Shown one piece after another: positions 8,649-17,682 of a DNA stretch of 64,000 nt (position 1 is its first letter; every line of letters starts with the position of its first letter). The stretch spans positions 78,497 to 142,496 of the forward strand of contig JAJYLH010000007.1 of assembly GCA_021787845.1 (NCBI GenBank), given 5' to 3'. The position numbers and the translations under genes are program-made. This stretch comes from Myxococcales bacterium. GTDB taxonomy: Bacteria > Myxococcota > Myxococcia > Myxococcales > JAJYLH01. Under the pieces are notes generated by a model. The model was not told the DNA's origin. It worked only from the letters and a program-made list of their open reading frames with translations, and ran no database searches.

Positions 8649-9202
8649 CTGGACCCCGTCCGAAAAGCCTCTGGCCTTGCCCGCGAGCCTCGAGCGGAGC
8701 GACGGCGATCGCCTTTGGCGCAGGCGAACGGCGGCGGCCGCGGTCGTTCCCGCCCGACCCCCGACGAGAGCGGTCATTGACCCCGGCAGCGCTGCCGGCG
8801 GCCGAGAGGCCTTTCGGGGCCCGGGAGCGATCCCGGAAGGCATCGCGTCGAGGAGAGAACCGGTGAGCGCTCCCGGCGGGTGACCGCGCGAGCGCTCGCG
8901 ACGACGGACGGCGCCGATTCTCGGCGCGCCCCGGGAATCGGAGCGCTCGGGGCGCCCCCCAGGGGAGCGGGCGGGCGCGACCGGTCCACGTCCCACCGGC
9001 CCGGCCGGCCACGCGAAGAGCGCTCCTGGAGAGCGTCGGCGGCTTGACGCCCGCGGGGCTCGTCGGCTAGCGTGCGCCCGCTTTTCGCTCGCCGCTCGAA
9101 ACGACCGCTCGCGTGAGAGCTCGACCACGCGCCCGCCACGGCGGCGACTGGAAGAGCAACGGCAAGGGGCCGGGGGCCCGACCTGCGAAGGGACTCATCG
9201 AC
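8649..9202. promoter_or_regulatory. Palindrome-rich intergenic region upstream of the 5'-nucleotidase, with promoter at 9044-9073
   Basis: No gene is seen in this 554-bp stretch. It holds a perfect 16-bp palindrome CCGGCAGCGCTGCCGG (8783-8798), CCGGGA-GCGA-TCCCGG (8821-8836), a perfect 14-bp palindrome CGCGAGCGCTCGCG (8887-8900), and four copies of GAGCGCTC (8865, 8890, 8941, 9018). A likely promoter is TTGACG (9044-9049), an 18-nt spacer, then TAGCGT (9068-9073). Confidence 0.55.
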
Positions 9203-11518
9203 GTGCCGCATCTGAAGCTCCTGCGACGCTCCTGCATAGCGATAGCGGTCTTGCTCACCTCGACCGGGTGCCTCGTCTCGGAGCCGGCGCCGAACCTCTT
9301 GGGTCAGGACGTCCACCTGACCATCGTCCACACCGCCGACATCCACTCCCGCATCTTCCCCTACACGTTCACCCCGAACCGCTTCGAGCTCTCCTACGGG
9401 CTCAACCCTCCGCAGGGCCCCTTCGGGGGAGCGGCGCGGGAGTGGACCCTCATCCAAGAGGAGCGCGAGCGGTCGGCCCGGTTCCTCCACCTCGACTCGG
9501 GCGACTGGTTCCAGGGCGCGCCGATCTTCAACGTCTTCGCGGGCGAGGCGGAGCTGCGGGCGATGACCGAGATGCACACCGACGCGGCCGCGGTGGGCAA
9601 CCACGAGTTCGACAAGGGCTCCGACAACCTCGCGGCGCAGCTCAGCTTGTGGGGCGGCTTCCCGGCGCTCGCGTCGGACTACATCTTCGAGGACTACACG
9701 CAGCAAGGCCAGAACTCGCTCGGCCAGGTGATCCGGCCGTACACCATCCTGAACGTCGACGGGCTCGTGGTCGGGGTCATCGGCCTGGGGAACATCGACA
9801 CCCTCACCGACATCGTCGAAGGCGGCAACAGCCTCGGCCTGACGCCGATGGACCCGGTGCAGACGGTCCGGACCTACGCCCAGCTCCTGCGCCCGCAGGT
9901 GGACCTCTTGGTCGTCGTCAGCCACCTCGGCCTCGACGGCGACACCCAGATCGCGACCACGCCGGCCTCGACCGACCCGACGAAGGAGCCGAGCGACGTC
10001 GACATCATCTTCGGCGGGCACATCCACGTGGTCCTGAACCCGCCGGAGACGATTCCCGAGTACGACACCAGCGGCAAGCCCACCGGCCACAACACGATCA
10101 TCAGCCACTCGGGGGCGTTCGCGAAGACCTTCGGGCGGATGGACCTCATCGTCCACGTCAACTCCCCGGCCGAGATCGCCCAGATGGTGAAGGACGGCCA
10201 GGCGCCCCGGCGCGGATACGTCAAGGCGTTCGACTACCAGGTGGTGCCGGTGGTCGCGAAAGAGGCGGTCGACGGCGACCTGTGCGTCACTCCGGACGAG
10301 GACCAGAGCGGGCAGAGCTGCACCGCTACCAAGCCAGGGTACGGCTACTGCCAGACGACGACCGAGGCCGGGCAGCGCAAGAAGTGCATGGTCGGCGGCG
10401 GGGACTGCGGCCAGGGCGACCCCTGCCTCCCCTGCATCTACTGCCACGTGCCGGAGGACGCCGACATGAGCCGCATCCTCGAGCCCTACGAGCTGAAGCT
10501 GAACCAGTCGCTCGACCTGACCCGGGTCTTCGCCGGCGTCGCGGTGGCGAAGTCGGCCGGCGTCCCCGGGGTCATCGCCCGCAAGGCGCAAAACGGCGGC
10601 GACAGCCAGCTCGGCAACCTCGTCGCCGCCTCGATGCGCTTCGAGAAGAACGTCCAGGCCGACTTCGCCCTGACGAACACCCTCGGCATCCGCGCCGACT
10701 TCGACAACGGTCCTCTATCTTTGGAAGAGATGTACAACGTGTTCCCGTTCGAGAACACCATCGAGGTCATGTACCTCTCCGGCGACGAGGTGCAGCAGAT
10801 GCTGGACTACGTCGCCGAGCGCTCGGGCGAGCGGGGCTGCCAGTCGCAGGCGCAGGTCAGCGGCATCTCGTTCGTGATGGACTGCTCCCGGCGAAAGGCG
10901 GACCTGGTGCTCGTCGGCTCGGGGAACAACTGCACCTCTGACGCCCAGTGCGCGGCGACGAGCGAGGTGTGCGGGGCGACCTTGGGCTTCTGCCAGAGCT
11001 CGACGAACCCGGCTGGCTCATCGATGAGCATCTGCCAGGTGAACGGGGCGAGCACCTGCCAGAGCGGCGAGACCTGCCAGCCCTCGGAGCTCGACAAGTG
11101 CGGGAAGCTCCTGAATCCGAACGCGACCTACAAGGTGGCGGTCAACGACTACATCGCGGGCGGCGGCAGCGGCTTTCTGATGCTCAAGCGGAACACCGCG
11201 AAGTACGACACCGGCATCTCGCTGCGCGACGCGCTCGTCAACTACCTCCAGGACTTGGACGACCCGCAGTACGAGGGACCGTTCTCGTGCGACGCGGGGG
11301 CGACGCCGAGCGCCAGCACCTGTCACGGCGCCATCCGCTGCGACGACCCGCGCTGGCAGTCGAACCCCTACCTGCAGGCGAACGACCTCATCACCCCGGA
11401 CATCGCCGCCGCCGCGTGCCCGGGCAAGACCGGCGTCGGGAGCTGCTACGGCGACATCGTCTGCATCCTTCCCCACAACCAGCAGGCCGACGGCCGCATT
11501 CTCCCGAGGATGGAATGA
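9203..11518 (+). CDS. 5'-nucleotidase / UshA-family metallophosphatase lipoprotein with Cys-rich insertions
   Basis: Predicted envelope lipoprotein of 771 residues that hydrolyses nucleotides or related phosphate esters. The GTG start at 9203 has AAGGGA upstream and gives a signal peptide with lipobox STGC. The metallophosphatase domain shows VHTADIHSRIFPY, LDSGDWFQGAP, VGNHEFDKG, VVVSHLGLDGD and FGGHIHVVL, the full dinuclear-metal set. The 5'-nucleotidase C-terminal domain follows (GNLVAASMRFEKNV, LSLEEMYNVFPFENTIEVMYL, VNDYIAGGGSGFLML). Two Cys-rich inserts interrupt it, one with CLPCIYC and one with CTSDAQCAATSEVC, the latter of the CxxDxxC type seen in Myxococcota exported proteins. Its stop overlaps the next gene by four bases. 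Confidence 0.93.
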   Translation: MPHLKLLRRSCIAIAVLLTSTGCLVSEPAPNLLGQDVHLTIVHTADIHSRIFPYTFTPNRFELSYGLNPPQGPFGGAAREWTLIQEERERSARFLHLDSGDWFQGAPIFNVFAGEAELRAMTEMHTDAAAVGNHEFDKGSDNLAAQLSLWGGFPALASDYIFEDYTQQGQNSLGQVIRPYTILNVDGLVVGVIGLGNIDTLTDIVEGGNSLGLTPMDPVQTVRTYAQLLRPQVDLLVVVSHLGLDGDTQIATTPASTDPTKEPSDVDIIFGGHIHVVLNPPETIPEYDTSGKPTGHNTIISHSGAFAKTFGRMDLIVHVNSPAEIAQMVKDGQAPRRGYVKAFDYQVVPVVAKEAVDGDLCVTPDEDQSGQSCTATKPGYGYCQTTTEAGQRKKCMVGGGDCGQGDPCLPCIYCHVPEDADMSRILEPYELKLNQSLDLTRVFAGVAVAKSAGVPGVIARKAQNGGDSQLGNLVAASMRFEKNVQADFALTNTLGIRADFDNGPLSLEEMYNVFPFENTIEVMYLSGDEVQQMLDYVAERSGERGCQSQAQVSGISFVMDCSRRKADLVLVGSGNNCTSDAQCAATSEVCGATLGFCQSSTNPAGSSMSICQVNGASTCQSGETCQPSELDKCGKLLNPNATYKVAVNDYIAGGGSGFLMLKRNTAKYDTGISLRDALVNYLQDLDDPQYEGPFSCDAGATPSASTCHGAIRCDDPRWQSNPYLQANDLITPDIAAAACPGKTGVGSCYGDIVCILPHNQQADGRILPRME

Positions 11519-12981
11519 GCTGCGTCCGGCAGGTGAACGCTACTCGGGCAGACGCGCGCGACCCGCGCCGGCGCGCGCGCGCCCAGGGCGTGCTCGTCCT
11601 CGCCCTCCTCGCGGCCGGCTGCACCCGCACCATCAACGTGACGCGACCCGAGCCCAGCTCGTTCAAGGTGCAGATCGTCTGCGCCGGCCAGAGCGCGGCC
11701 GACTGTCCGGCGGTGGCGCCGGGCGTGACGACCTGTCCGGCGCCGAGCCCCGAGCAGAAGCTGGACCTGGGGATCCCCTCGCAGCCGGTCGATCCCCTGC
11801 AGCGCTACTACCAGGCGCAAGTGACCGCCATCGACACCGACGGGAACCCGTACCCCTCGTACCAGGGGACGGCGAAGGTCTACGAGATGTTCGACGGCAA
11901 CACGACGCCGGCCCGTAGCGCCCTCACCCCGTGCAGCTCCGACGGGCTGTCGGCGACGAGCTGCCTCACCCTCCCCTTCCACAACGGCCAGGCCTGCCTC
12001 CAGGTCAGCCTGCCCCTCGCGCCGAACGGCACCGTCTACGGCTACAACCAGACCGCGCTCTGGGTGGAGGACTCCGGGACGCACACCTCCTACGCTGCCG
12101 GAGCCTCGCAGCCCATCTACCGGCCAGCACCGCTCATCTCCGACGTCCAGTTCACGCAGGACCTGGACACCGGCGCCTCGGCCCTGGACAACAAGCACGT
12201 GCGCATCGACCGTGGCACCGGCGGCAGGCCCCTCGTCGTCACCTCGATTTCGACCGGCGCCTACACGGTCACCGACATGGGCACGCCGGGCGACCACCCG
12301 TGGGGAAGCCTCGAGGTCTACTCCTACTCCTATCCGCAGACGGTCGAGGTCGACAACGGGGCCGCGGCGACGCAGCAGGCGGGCGGGGTCACCGGCCAGT
12401 CGTTCTCGACGATGAACCTCAAGGTCGGCGAGGAGGTGTACCGGCTGGACGGCATCGTCGACGAGTACCTCGGGCTGACCGAGCTGAACTTCCCGAGCTG
12501 GCAGCTCGTCGAGGATTCTTCCGGCCAGCCGGTGATGGCGACGAGCCTTCCGCAGGCGCACCCGCTACCCGACACCGCTCTCGTGAACCCGCTCAAGGAG
12601 CTGGAGCCGTACGAGTCGGGGCTGGTGGAGACGAGCCAGTGGGTGATCTGCGCCCTCTACAACAAGCAGGGGCAGCCGGTGAACAAGTACGACGCCAAGA
12701 GCTGGGAGCAGTACCAGCAGTGGAAGGTCGCGCCGGCGGCCGGCATCGCGACCACCGACGGGAGCTGCGCCGACACCGGCATCAGCGTCCAGACGAACAT
12801 CACCGCGCCGTCGTTCGACCCCATCCACAACGTCGGGAAGGTCCTGTGCCAGATGAAAGGGATCCTCTCGCAGGTGATTCCGGCGCCAGGGGTCAACCTC
12901 TGGATGATCACCCCGCGCAGCCCGGACGACCTGGGCGTGTGGAAGGACTCGGCGAGCCAGTGCCCGACCCCCTCACCCTGA
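11515..12981 (+). CDS. Lipoprotein, probable OB-fold type, coupled to the 5'-nucleotidase
   Basis: Exported lipoprotein of 488 residues: basic N-terminus, hydrophobic stretch GVLVLALLAAGC with lipobox LAAGC. The middle region (PLVVTSISTGAYTVTDMG, LEVYSYSYPQ, then LKVGEEVYRLDGIVDEYLG and LTELNFPSW) resembles the OB-fold modules found beside secreted nucleases and nucleotidases; this is pattern recognition, not a search. Ten or more cysteines are scattered through it. The ATG at 11515 overlaps the upstream stop (ATGA) and has GAGGA before it, so the two are translationally coupled and probably work together outside the cell. A hairpin starts at its stop codon. Confidence 0.75.
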   Translation: MSCVRQVNATRADARDPRRRARAQGVLVLALLAAGCTRTINVTRPEPSSFKVQIVCAGQSAADCPAVAPGVTTCPAPSPEQKLDLGIPSQPVDPLQRYYQAQVTAIDTDGNPYPSYQGTAKVYEMFDGNTTPARSALTPCSSDGLSATSCLTLPFHNGQACLQVSLPLAPNGTVYGYNQTALWVEDSGTHTSYAAGASQPIYRPAPLISDVQFTQDLDTGASALDNKHVRIDRGTGGRPLVVTSISTGAYTVTDMGTPGDHPWGSLEVYSYSYPQTVEVDNGAAATQQAGGVTGQSFSTMNLKVGEEVYRLDGIVDEYLGLTELNFPSWQLVEDSSGQPVMATSLPQAHPLPDTALVNPLKELEPYESGLVETSQWVICALYNKQGQPVNKYDAKSWEQYQQWKVAPAAGIATTDGSCADTGISVQTNITAPSFDPIHNVGKVLCQMKGILSQVIPAPGVNLWMITPRSPDDLGVWKDSASQCPTPSP

Positions 12982-12994
12982 GCGGGACCGCTCA
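12979..12994 (+). terminator. Hairpin starting at the lipoprotein stop codon
   Basis: TGAGCGG (12979-12985), GA, CCGCTCA (12988-12994): a perfect 7-bp stem whose first three bases are the stop codon, as at rpmE. No T-run follows. It could mark the 3' end of the two-gene operon. Confidence 0.4.
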
Positions 12995-13072
12995 TGGACC
13001 TCGATAGGGGTCCCCCAGGGTAGAAGCGCTTTTGACCAGTTGGACGTGACGTCAAGGACCGAAGGAGAGCTC

Positions 13073-14635
13073 ATGCGTCGCACGACACTTCTCGCGCTCA
13101 TCGCCCTGGCGGCGGGCGCGCTCGCCCCGAAAGCGGCCCGCGCCGGCGACTTCATGGACACCCGGCTGAGCTTCAACCTCACCGACGAGGACCTTCTCGG
13201 CAACCCCACGCTGCTCCAGCCGCAGGCTGCCGGCCTGCGCTTCGGCACCCCCGTTGCCCGCTGGGGGACGATGTTCTTCGACAACTACGACACCCGCTTC
13301 GCGGGGTTCGAGAACCTGACCGCGCTCGTGCTCTACAAGTCGCTCAAAGTCGGCCAGAGCGACTTCGAAGGCGCGCTGGTCATCCGCCCCAACGAGCTCT
13401 CCGACAACGCGATCATCCTTTATGACGCGGGGTCCTACCTCAAGTGGACCTACTGGCTCGACCCGACGCGGACGAACAAGACCAACCTCGCGGTCACCGC
13501 GTTCCCGATGTCGTCGGATCCGCTCCGGCTCGGCTACTCGTACAAGATCTCCTGGGGCGGCTCGCCCATCTACTTCAAGCCGAACCCGGACAACCCCTAC
13601 GCCATCGGCGTTCCCGCCAACAATCCGAACCCGGTCCCCGGGCTGCGCGTCCAGCTTTCCGGCGACCGCGCCTATGGTTTTCTGGCCGCCAAGTCGACCG
13701 TGCTGCTCAACGTGAAAGACAACCAGCAGGAGGCAGTGGGAGCGGTGCTGGGTGGCGCGGGGGTCGACCTGACCCCCGAATGGCGGCTGGAAGCGAACGG
13801 CGGTTTCTTCGACCGGGGAACCCTCCCGAAGGAGGGCGTGCTCGGCCAGCCGCTCGACACCTTCGGCGGCACCGGCCAGATTGTCTACCACCACGGCGTG
13901 CCGGTCGGCCGCAGCATCGACTTCCAGCTCTACAAGAACGACCCGACCAGCTCGGCCACATGGTTCAAGCCGGAGACCTATCCGGGCGGCCTGACCTGGC
14001 TCGTCAGCTCCGAGGTGACCTGGACCGGTACCACCCTCCAGAACCCCGACATCCCCTCGAGCACCACCCTCGCGCCTGGCATGGCCGGCGACGTGAACTT
14101 CCGGATGAAGTACAACTTCCTGCGCCTGCACGCGGACCTGATGTACCGGGACTTGATGTTCGCGCTTCTCAACGTCCCTGGCTTCGACCCAAACACCGCG
14201 CTGAGCTCGACGAGCGCGAAGGTCACGCCGGAGATGTTCGCGGCGGTCGGCGCCGACTACTACTTCTCCGGTCCGCACCTGACCCTGGGGCTGACCGGTG
14301 GCGTCGACAGCCCGGCAACCTACAGCGGCGTCTTTCCGAAGGCGCTCGCCGGCAACATCCCCGAGGAGGCTCTGCCCGTCTCGACCACGGTCGTCGTCCA
14401 GTCGGAGGGTAACTACGAGCTCTTGCCGCCCAAGCAGGCCGCGGCACCCATCGTCGCCTTCGAAGGCACCGGGAAGGTCGACTTCGGCGCCTTCGCGGTG
14501 GTCGGCGAGCTCTACCTCGACATCGACCACAACCTGACCGAGCTCCAGCGCAACAGCGCCCAGGACCCCTACGTGCGCGTCCCGTTCAACGCCTTCGGCC
14601 TCGGGTTCAACCTCTGCTTCCAGGCGAAGTTCTGA
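13073..14635 (+). CDS. Predicted outer-membrane beta-barrel (porin-like) protein
   Basis: Exported protein of 520 residues with signal peptide MRRTTLLALIALAAGALAPK ending near ARAGD. The body alternates short polar turns with beta-strand-like segments rich in Tyr, Trp, Phe and Gly, and the final residue is Phe (LGFNLCFQAKF), the usual mark of Omp assembly by BAM. I do not recognise a precise family, so substrate is unknown. The ATG at 13073 has AAGGAGAG upstream. It follows the nucleotidase and OB-type lipoprotein on the same strand, and could take up products of their activity; that is inference. A hairpin (14644-14662) lies just past the stop. Confidence 0.72.
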   Translation: MRRTTLLALIALAAGALAPKAARAGDFMDTRLSFNLTDEDLLGNPTLLQPQAAGLRFGTPVARWGTMFFDNYDTRFAGFENLTALVLYKSLKVGQSDFEGALVIRPNELSDNAIILYDAGSYLKWTYWLDPTRTNKTNLAVTAFPMSSDPLRLGYSYKISWGGSPIYFKPNPDNPYAIGVPANNPNPVPGLRVQLSGDRAYGFLAAKSTVLLNVKDNQQEAVGAVLGGAGVDLTPEWRLEANGGFFDRGTLPKEGVLGQPLDTFGGTGQIVYHHGVPVGRSIDFQLYKNDPTSSATWFKPETYPGGLTWLVSSEVTWTGTTLQNPDIPSSTTLAPGMAGDVNFRMKYNFLRLHADLMYRDLMFALLNVPGFDPNTALSSTSAKVTPEMFAAVGADYYFSGPHLTLGLTGGVDSPATYSGVFPKALAGNIPEEALPVSTTVVVQSEGNYELLPPKQAAAPIVAFEGTGKVDFGAFAVVGELYLDIDHNLTELQRNSAQDPYVRVPFNAFGLGFNLCFQAKF

Positions 14636-14810
14636 GCCGGAGCGCTGCCGCTGAGCGGTAGCGGTGCCGCTTTGAGGCGGCGGTGCGGCGGAGGAGATTC
14701 CCTCCTGCTACCCGCGTCCCTGCTCGGACCGATCGGTCGGATCCGTCGGATCGGTCTTGAGTCGACCGTGAGCGAAGGCTGGGCGGGCGCGCCCGGTCCT
14801 GGGTCTCGCG

Positions 14811-16415
14811 CTAGCCGCCCCAGATGCGCCGGATCGAGGCGAAGAGCCCGCCGCCCCGGGGCGGCTCGGCGGCGCTCTGCTCGGCCGCGCGCCGGGCCAT
14901 CTCCTCGTTCCAGGCTTCCTTGAGCGACTGCGGGGTGTCCTTGGTCGCGAGGAGCACTTCTCGCGCGGCACCCGTCGTGCCCTCCGCGGTCACCCGGAGC
15001 ATGCACTCCTCGTCGACCTGGAAGGTCACCTTCCTGCCCCCAAGGTCGGGCGCGAACCGGAGGGTCCCCAGGTACTCGTTGTCGACGATCTGCTCGGCCT
15101 CGCCCTGGAACACGTCCAGCTCGACGTCACCGCTCTTGGCGGGCGGCAGCCGGAAGCTCTTCGCCGTCGGGATGCTCGCGTTCTTCTCGATGATGCGCCG
15201 GAACCGCCCGCCCGGGAGGGCGATGCCGATGGGCACCGAGAGCACGTCGACCAACGTGACCGCGTCCTCCTCGTGCAGGCTCTCGCCCAAGAGCGCCGCG
15301 CCCAGCGCCACCGACTCGTCCGGGTGCACGCCCTTGCGCGGGAGCTTGCCGAAGTACTGGTGGGTCTTGCCCTGCACCAGCGGCATGCGCGACTGCCCGC
15401 CGACCAGGAGGACCTCCCGCAGGTCGGTCGGGCGCAGGCTCTCCTCGGCGAGGAGGTTGCCGACCACCTGGAAGGTGCGGTCGACCAGGTCGCCGGTGAG
15501 GGCGTTGAGCTTCTCGCGCGAGAGGGCGATCCGCAGGTCGACGGGCTTGCCCCTCCGGCTCTCGATGTACGGCAGCTCGATCATCACGTTCGCCATCATC
15601 GACAGGTCGATCTTGGTGGTCTCGGAAGCGCTCTTGATCCGCTGCAGCGCTATCGGAGAGGTCGCGAGGTCGATGCGGGTCTGCCGCCGGAACTCCTCCA
15701 GCACGTAGTCGATGATGCGGTTGTCGAAGTCGACCCCGCCGAGGAAGGTGTCGCCGCCCGTCGCCACCACCTCGAAGACGTTGCCGTGGAGCTGGAGGAT
15801 GCTGACGTCGAAGGTCCCGCCGCCCATGTCGTAGACCAGGATCTTCTGGTCGAAGCCGCGGTTGAACCCGTAGGCGAGCGCGGCGGCGGTCGGCTCGTTG
15901 ATGATGCGCTTGACGTTGAACCCGGCGAGCTTGCCCGCCTCCTTCACCGCCGCCCGCTGGCTGTCGGTGAAGTACGCCGGCACCGCGATCACCGCGTCCT
16001 CGATCGGCTCCTCCAGGAACGCCTCGCTCACCTTCTTGCAGTGGCTGAGGATGTGGCTCGAGACCTCGGGGATCGACTGGACGGTGCCGCCCAGGTTGAC
16101 CGCGCAGCCGCCGTCCTCGCCCTCTACGATTTCGTACGAGAAGTACTTGCGCAGCTCCTCCACGGTCTTCGAACGGAACTGCCGGCCGATCAGCCGCTTG
16201 ACGCCGTAGACCGTGTTCTTCGGGTTCGTGACCATCTGGTCCTTGGCCACGTTGCCGACGAGCAACTCGCCCTTGGTCGACTTCGCCACCACCGACGGGA
16301 GCACGAGGCTCCCCTTGTCGGTCGGGACGCAGCGCGGGACCTTGCCCTTGACGTAGGCGACGCAGGTGTTCGTGGTTCCGAAATCGACGCCGAGGGTGAT
16401 GGGCTTTGCGCTCAT
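14811..16415 (-). CDS. Short Hsp70-family protein (DnaK-like)
   Basis: ATP-dependent chaperone of 534 residues, about 100 shorter than DnaK. The ATPase domain is intact: [14 protein letters not shown] near the N-terminus, [49 protein letters not shown], and [12 protein letters not shown]. The substrate-binding beta domain follows ([11 protein letters not shown] to VTAEGTTG), but the helical lid is reduced to about 40 residues ending SIRRIWGG. No grpE or dnaJ is adjacent. The ATG at 16415 has only a weak ribosome site. The transposon begins 101 bp upstream of this start and may have separated the gene from its promoter or from ybaK. Confidence 0.9.
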   Translation of the reverse strand: MSAKPITLGVDFGTTNTCVAYVKGKVPRCVPTDKGSLVLPSVVAKSTKGELLVGNVAKDQMVTNPKNTVYGVKRLIGRQFRSKTVEELRKYFSYEIVEGEDGGCAVNLGGTVQSIPEVSSHILSHCKKVSEAFLEEPIEDAVIAVPAYFTDSQRAAVKEAGKLAGFNVKRIINEPTAAALAYGFNRGFDQKILVYDMGGGTFDVSILQLHGNVFEVVATGGDTFLGGVDFDNRIIDYVLEEFRRQTRIDLATSPIALQRIKSASETTKIDLSMMANVMIELPYIESRRGKPVDLRIALSREKLNALTGDLVDRTFQVVGNLLAEESLRPTDLREVLLVGGQSRMPLVQGKTHQYFGKLPRKGVHPDESVALGAALLGESLHEEDAVTLVDVLSVPIGIALPGGRFRRIIEKNASIPTAKSFRLPPAKSGDVELDVFQGEAEQIVDNEYLGTLRFAPDLGGRKVTFQVDEECMLRVTAEGTTGAAREVLLATKDTPQSLKEAWNEEMARRAAEQSAAEPPRGGGLFASIRRIWGG

Positions 16416-16508
16416 GGCCGGTTCACGGTCGTCTCGAGAACACCCGCTCGACTCAGCGGTCCAGATCCTCAAGGCTATCCGACGCGGCCTGCGGCCAGCA
16501 ACAAACCG

Positions 16509-16516
16509 ACCCGGAC
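16509..16516. repeat. Left target-site duplication of the transposon (ACCCGGAC)
   Basis: The 8-bp sequence ACCCGGAC directly abuts the left terminal inverted repeat. An identical copy directly abuts the right one at 21657-21664. An 8-9-bp duplication is normal for IS1-type transposition. Confidence 0.92.
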
Positions 16517-16533
16517 GGTGTTGGTCGGTTTTG
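16517..16533. repeat. Left terminal inverted repeat of the transposon
   Basis: GGTGTTGGTCGGTTTTG, 17 of 17 bases identical to the complement of 21640-21656. IS1-family ends also begin GGT. Similarity stops abruptly inward. Confidence 0.94.
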
Positions 16534-16578
16534 GATTTCCGCTCGCCGGGCCGGCCCTCGCGAGCTACGTTGGCCGGC

Positions 16579-16908
16579 ATGGACCACCCGACCCCCAGCG
16601 CCGCCCCCGTTCTCGACCCGGCCGGCATCCCGGCGCTCACTGAAGCCATCGCTCACCTGCACGGCGCCCGTGCCCGGTTCGTCGAGTGGGTCCGAGTGGC
16701 CGACACCTTCCAGGGCGCCCCGGTGTTCGACACCACCGTCGGGGTGTTCGAGCTTACCGGCTTCGCCGCCGCTCAGCGCGCGTATGCCTGGAGCGAACCC
16801 GCCGGGGGGAAGCGCCGCCGCTTCTTTGCCGTGCTGCACGCGCCGCCGGTGGACGGCCCGCTTGCCGCCGTCCGGGCGAGCATCGCGAAGGATGCGCGGA
16901 GCCATTAG
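16579..16908 (+). CDS. Transposon passenger of unknown function (109 residues)
   Basis: Small soluble protein starting MDHPTPSAAPVLDPAGIPAL, then AIAHLHGARARFVEWVRVAD, VFDTTVGVFELTGFAAAQRA and YAWSEPAGGKRRRFFAVLHA. The layout of a conserved YAWS segment followed by a basic run and a hydrophobic strand recalls small hypothetical proteins I associate with planctomycete mobile DNA; that is memory, not a search. There is no clear ribosome site (GGCCGG only). It is 46 bp inside the left end and its stop overlaps the end of the convergent next gene by three bases. Confidence 0.65.
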   Translation: MDHPTPSAAPVLDPAGIPALTEAIAHLHGARARFVEWVRVADTFQGAPVFDTTVGVFELTGFAAAQRAYAWSEPAGGKRRRFFAVLHAPPVDGPLAAVRASIAKDARSH

Positions 16909-17150
16909 TCTTTCTTTAGGTATTTTTCCCACGGGCGCGGATTGCGAGGCGTGGGCGCCGGTGACGAGGCTGGCGGCAGCGCCTTCGGCTTAGGGCCGGG
17001 GCGATACTTCGCCATGAGTTTCATCACGTCGTCTGCCACGGGCTCGACGGCGGCCATGATCTGCGGGTTGCCGGACGCGCCCGTGTTCTCGATGTTGGCC
17101 CGTTCCCCTTCCTGGGCGAAGTGCATCCCAGCAAGTTCAAGGCTCGACAT
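16905..17150 (-). CDS. Transposon passenger, small hypothetical protein (81 residues)
   Basis: Begins MSSLELAGMHFAQEGERANI and contains PQIMAAVEPVADDVMKLMAK followed by a Pro/Ala/Lys-rich tail ending PWEKYLKKD. No family recognised. Its TAA overlaps the stop of the convergent neighbour. An inner ATG at residue 9 is an alternative start. The amphipathic middle and basic, proline-rich tail look protein-like, but the call rests mainly on tight packing between neighbours. Confidence 0.5.
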   Translation of the reverse strand: MSSLELAGMHFAQEGERANIENTGASGNPQIMAAVEPVADDVMKLMAKYRPGPKPKALPPASSPAPTPRNPRPWEKYLKKD

Positions 17151-17246
17151 CCTGTCGCGGGCGTTCCCTTCTCCTTCTCGGGTCGCGAGAATCTGACGGT
17201 GCCCGGTGCCCCCAACCGCATCAAGTCGTTTGCCAGGAGGCGACCG

Positions 17247-17402
17247 ATGCTAGAGAGCAAAAGCGAAAACGCAAGCAAGGCGTTGACCGTCGTATTCGAA
17301 CCCGGTGGTCCCGACGCGAAGGTCCGCATCACCCCGGACGGAAGGTTCGTCGCCATCGACGTGCTCGGGGCGCTCGGACAGGCCGATCCCGGTCGAACGT
17401 AG
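17247..17402 (+). CDS. Transposon passenger, 51-residue hypothetical protein
   Basis: Very small product: MLESKSENASKALTVVFEPG, then GPDAKVRITPDGRFVAIDVL and GALGQADPGRT. Support comes from an excellent ribosome site (AGGAGG six bases before the ATG at 17247) and a regular alternation of hydrophobic residues. Function unknown. The 280 bp that follow (17403-17682) show no further gene; a T-run at 17483-17489 lies within an imperfect GGCCTC / GAGGGGCC hairpin and may act as a terminator. Confidence 0.55.
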   Translation: MLESKSENASKALTVVFEPGGPDAKVRITPDGRFVAIDVLGALGQADPGRT

Positions 17403-17682
17403 CGTGCGATAGTGGGAAGAAGAGACGCTGGGCCGGGCGATTCGCCGCTCGGCCCTCTCGGCCCGCGTCAGGGCCTCACGCCTTTTTTTGCGAGGGGCCG
17501 GAATTGCACCCAGGCAGGCTCTCGCACGTCGATCCTCCTCCAGAACCTTCAACTTCGACTTGCGCGCAGACGGGTTCTAGTGCAGGATCGTGGCGCCCCC
17601 ACCGGGTGGCACCACATCCTGCGGCATCTACGCCGAAAAGTGGTCCGGCCCTGGGCGTTCCCGCGCCCGGGGCCTTCTTTTG

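Noticed and set aside
17403..17682. tRNA-like or gene-like sequence in the transposon left arm
   Set aside because: No cloverleaf, no conserved T-loop in place, and no frame with a ribosome site; only a possible terminator hairpin is visible.
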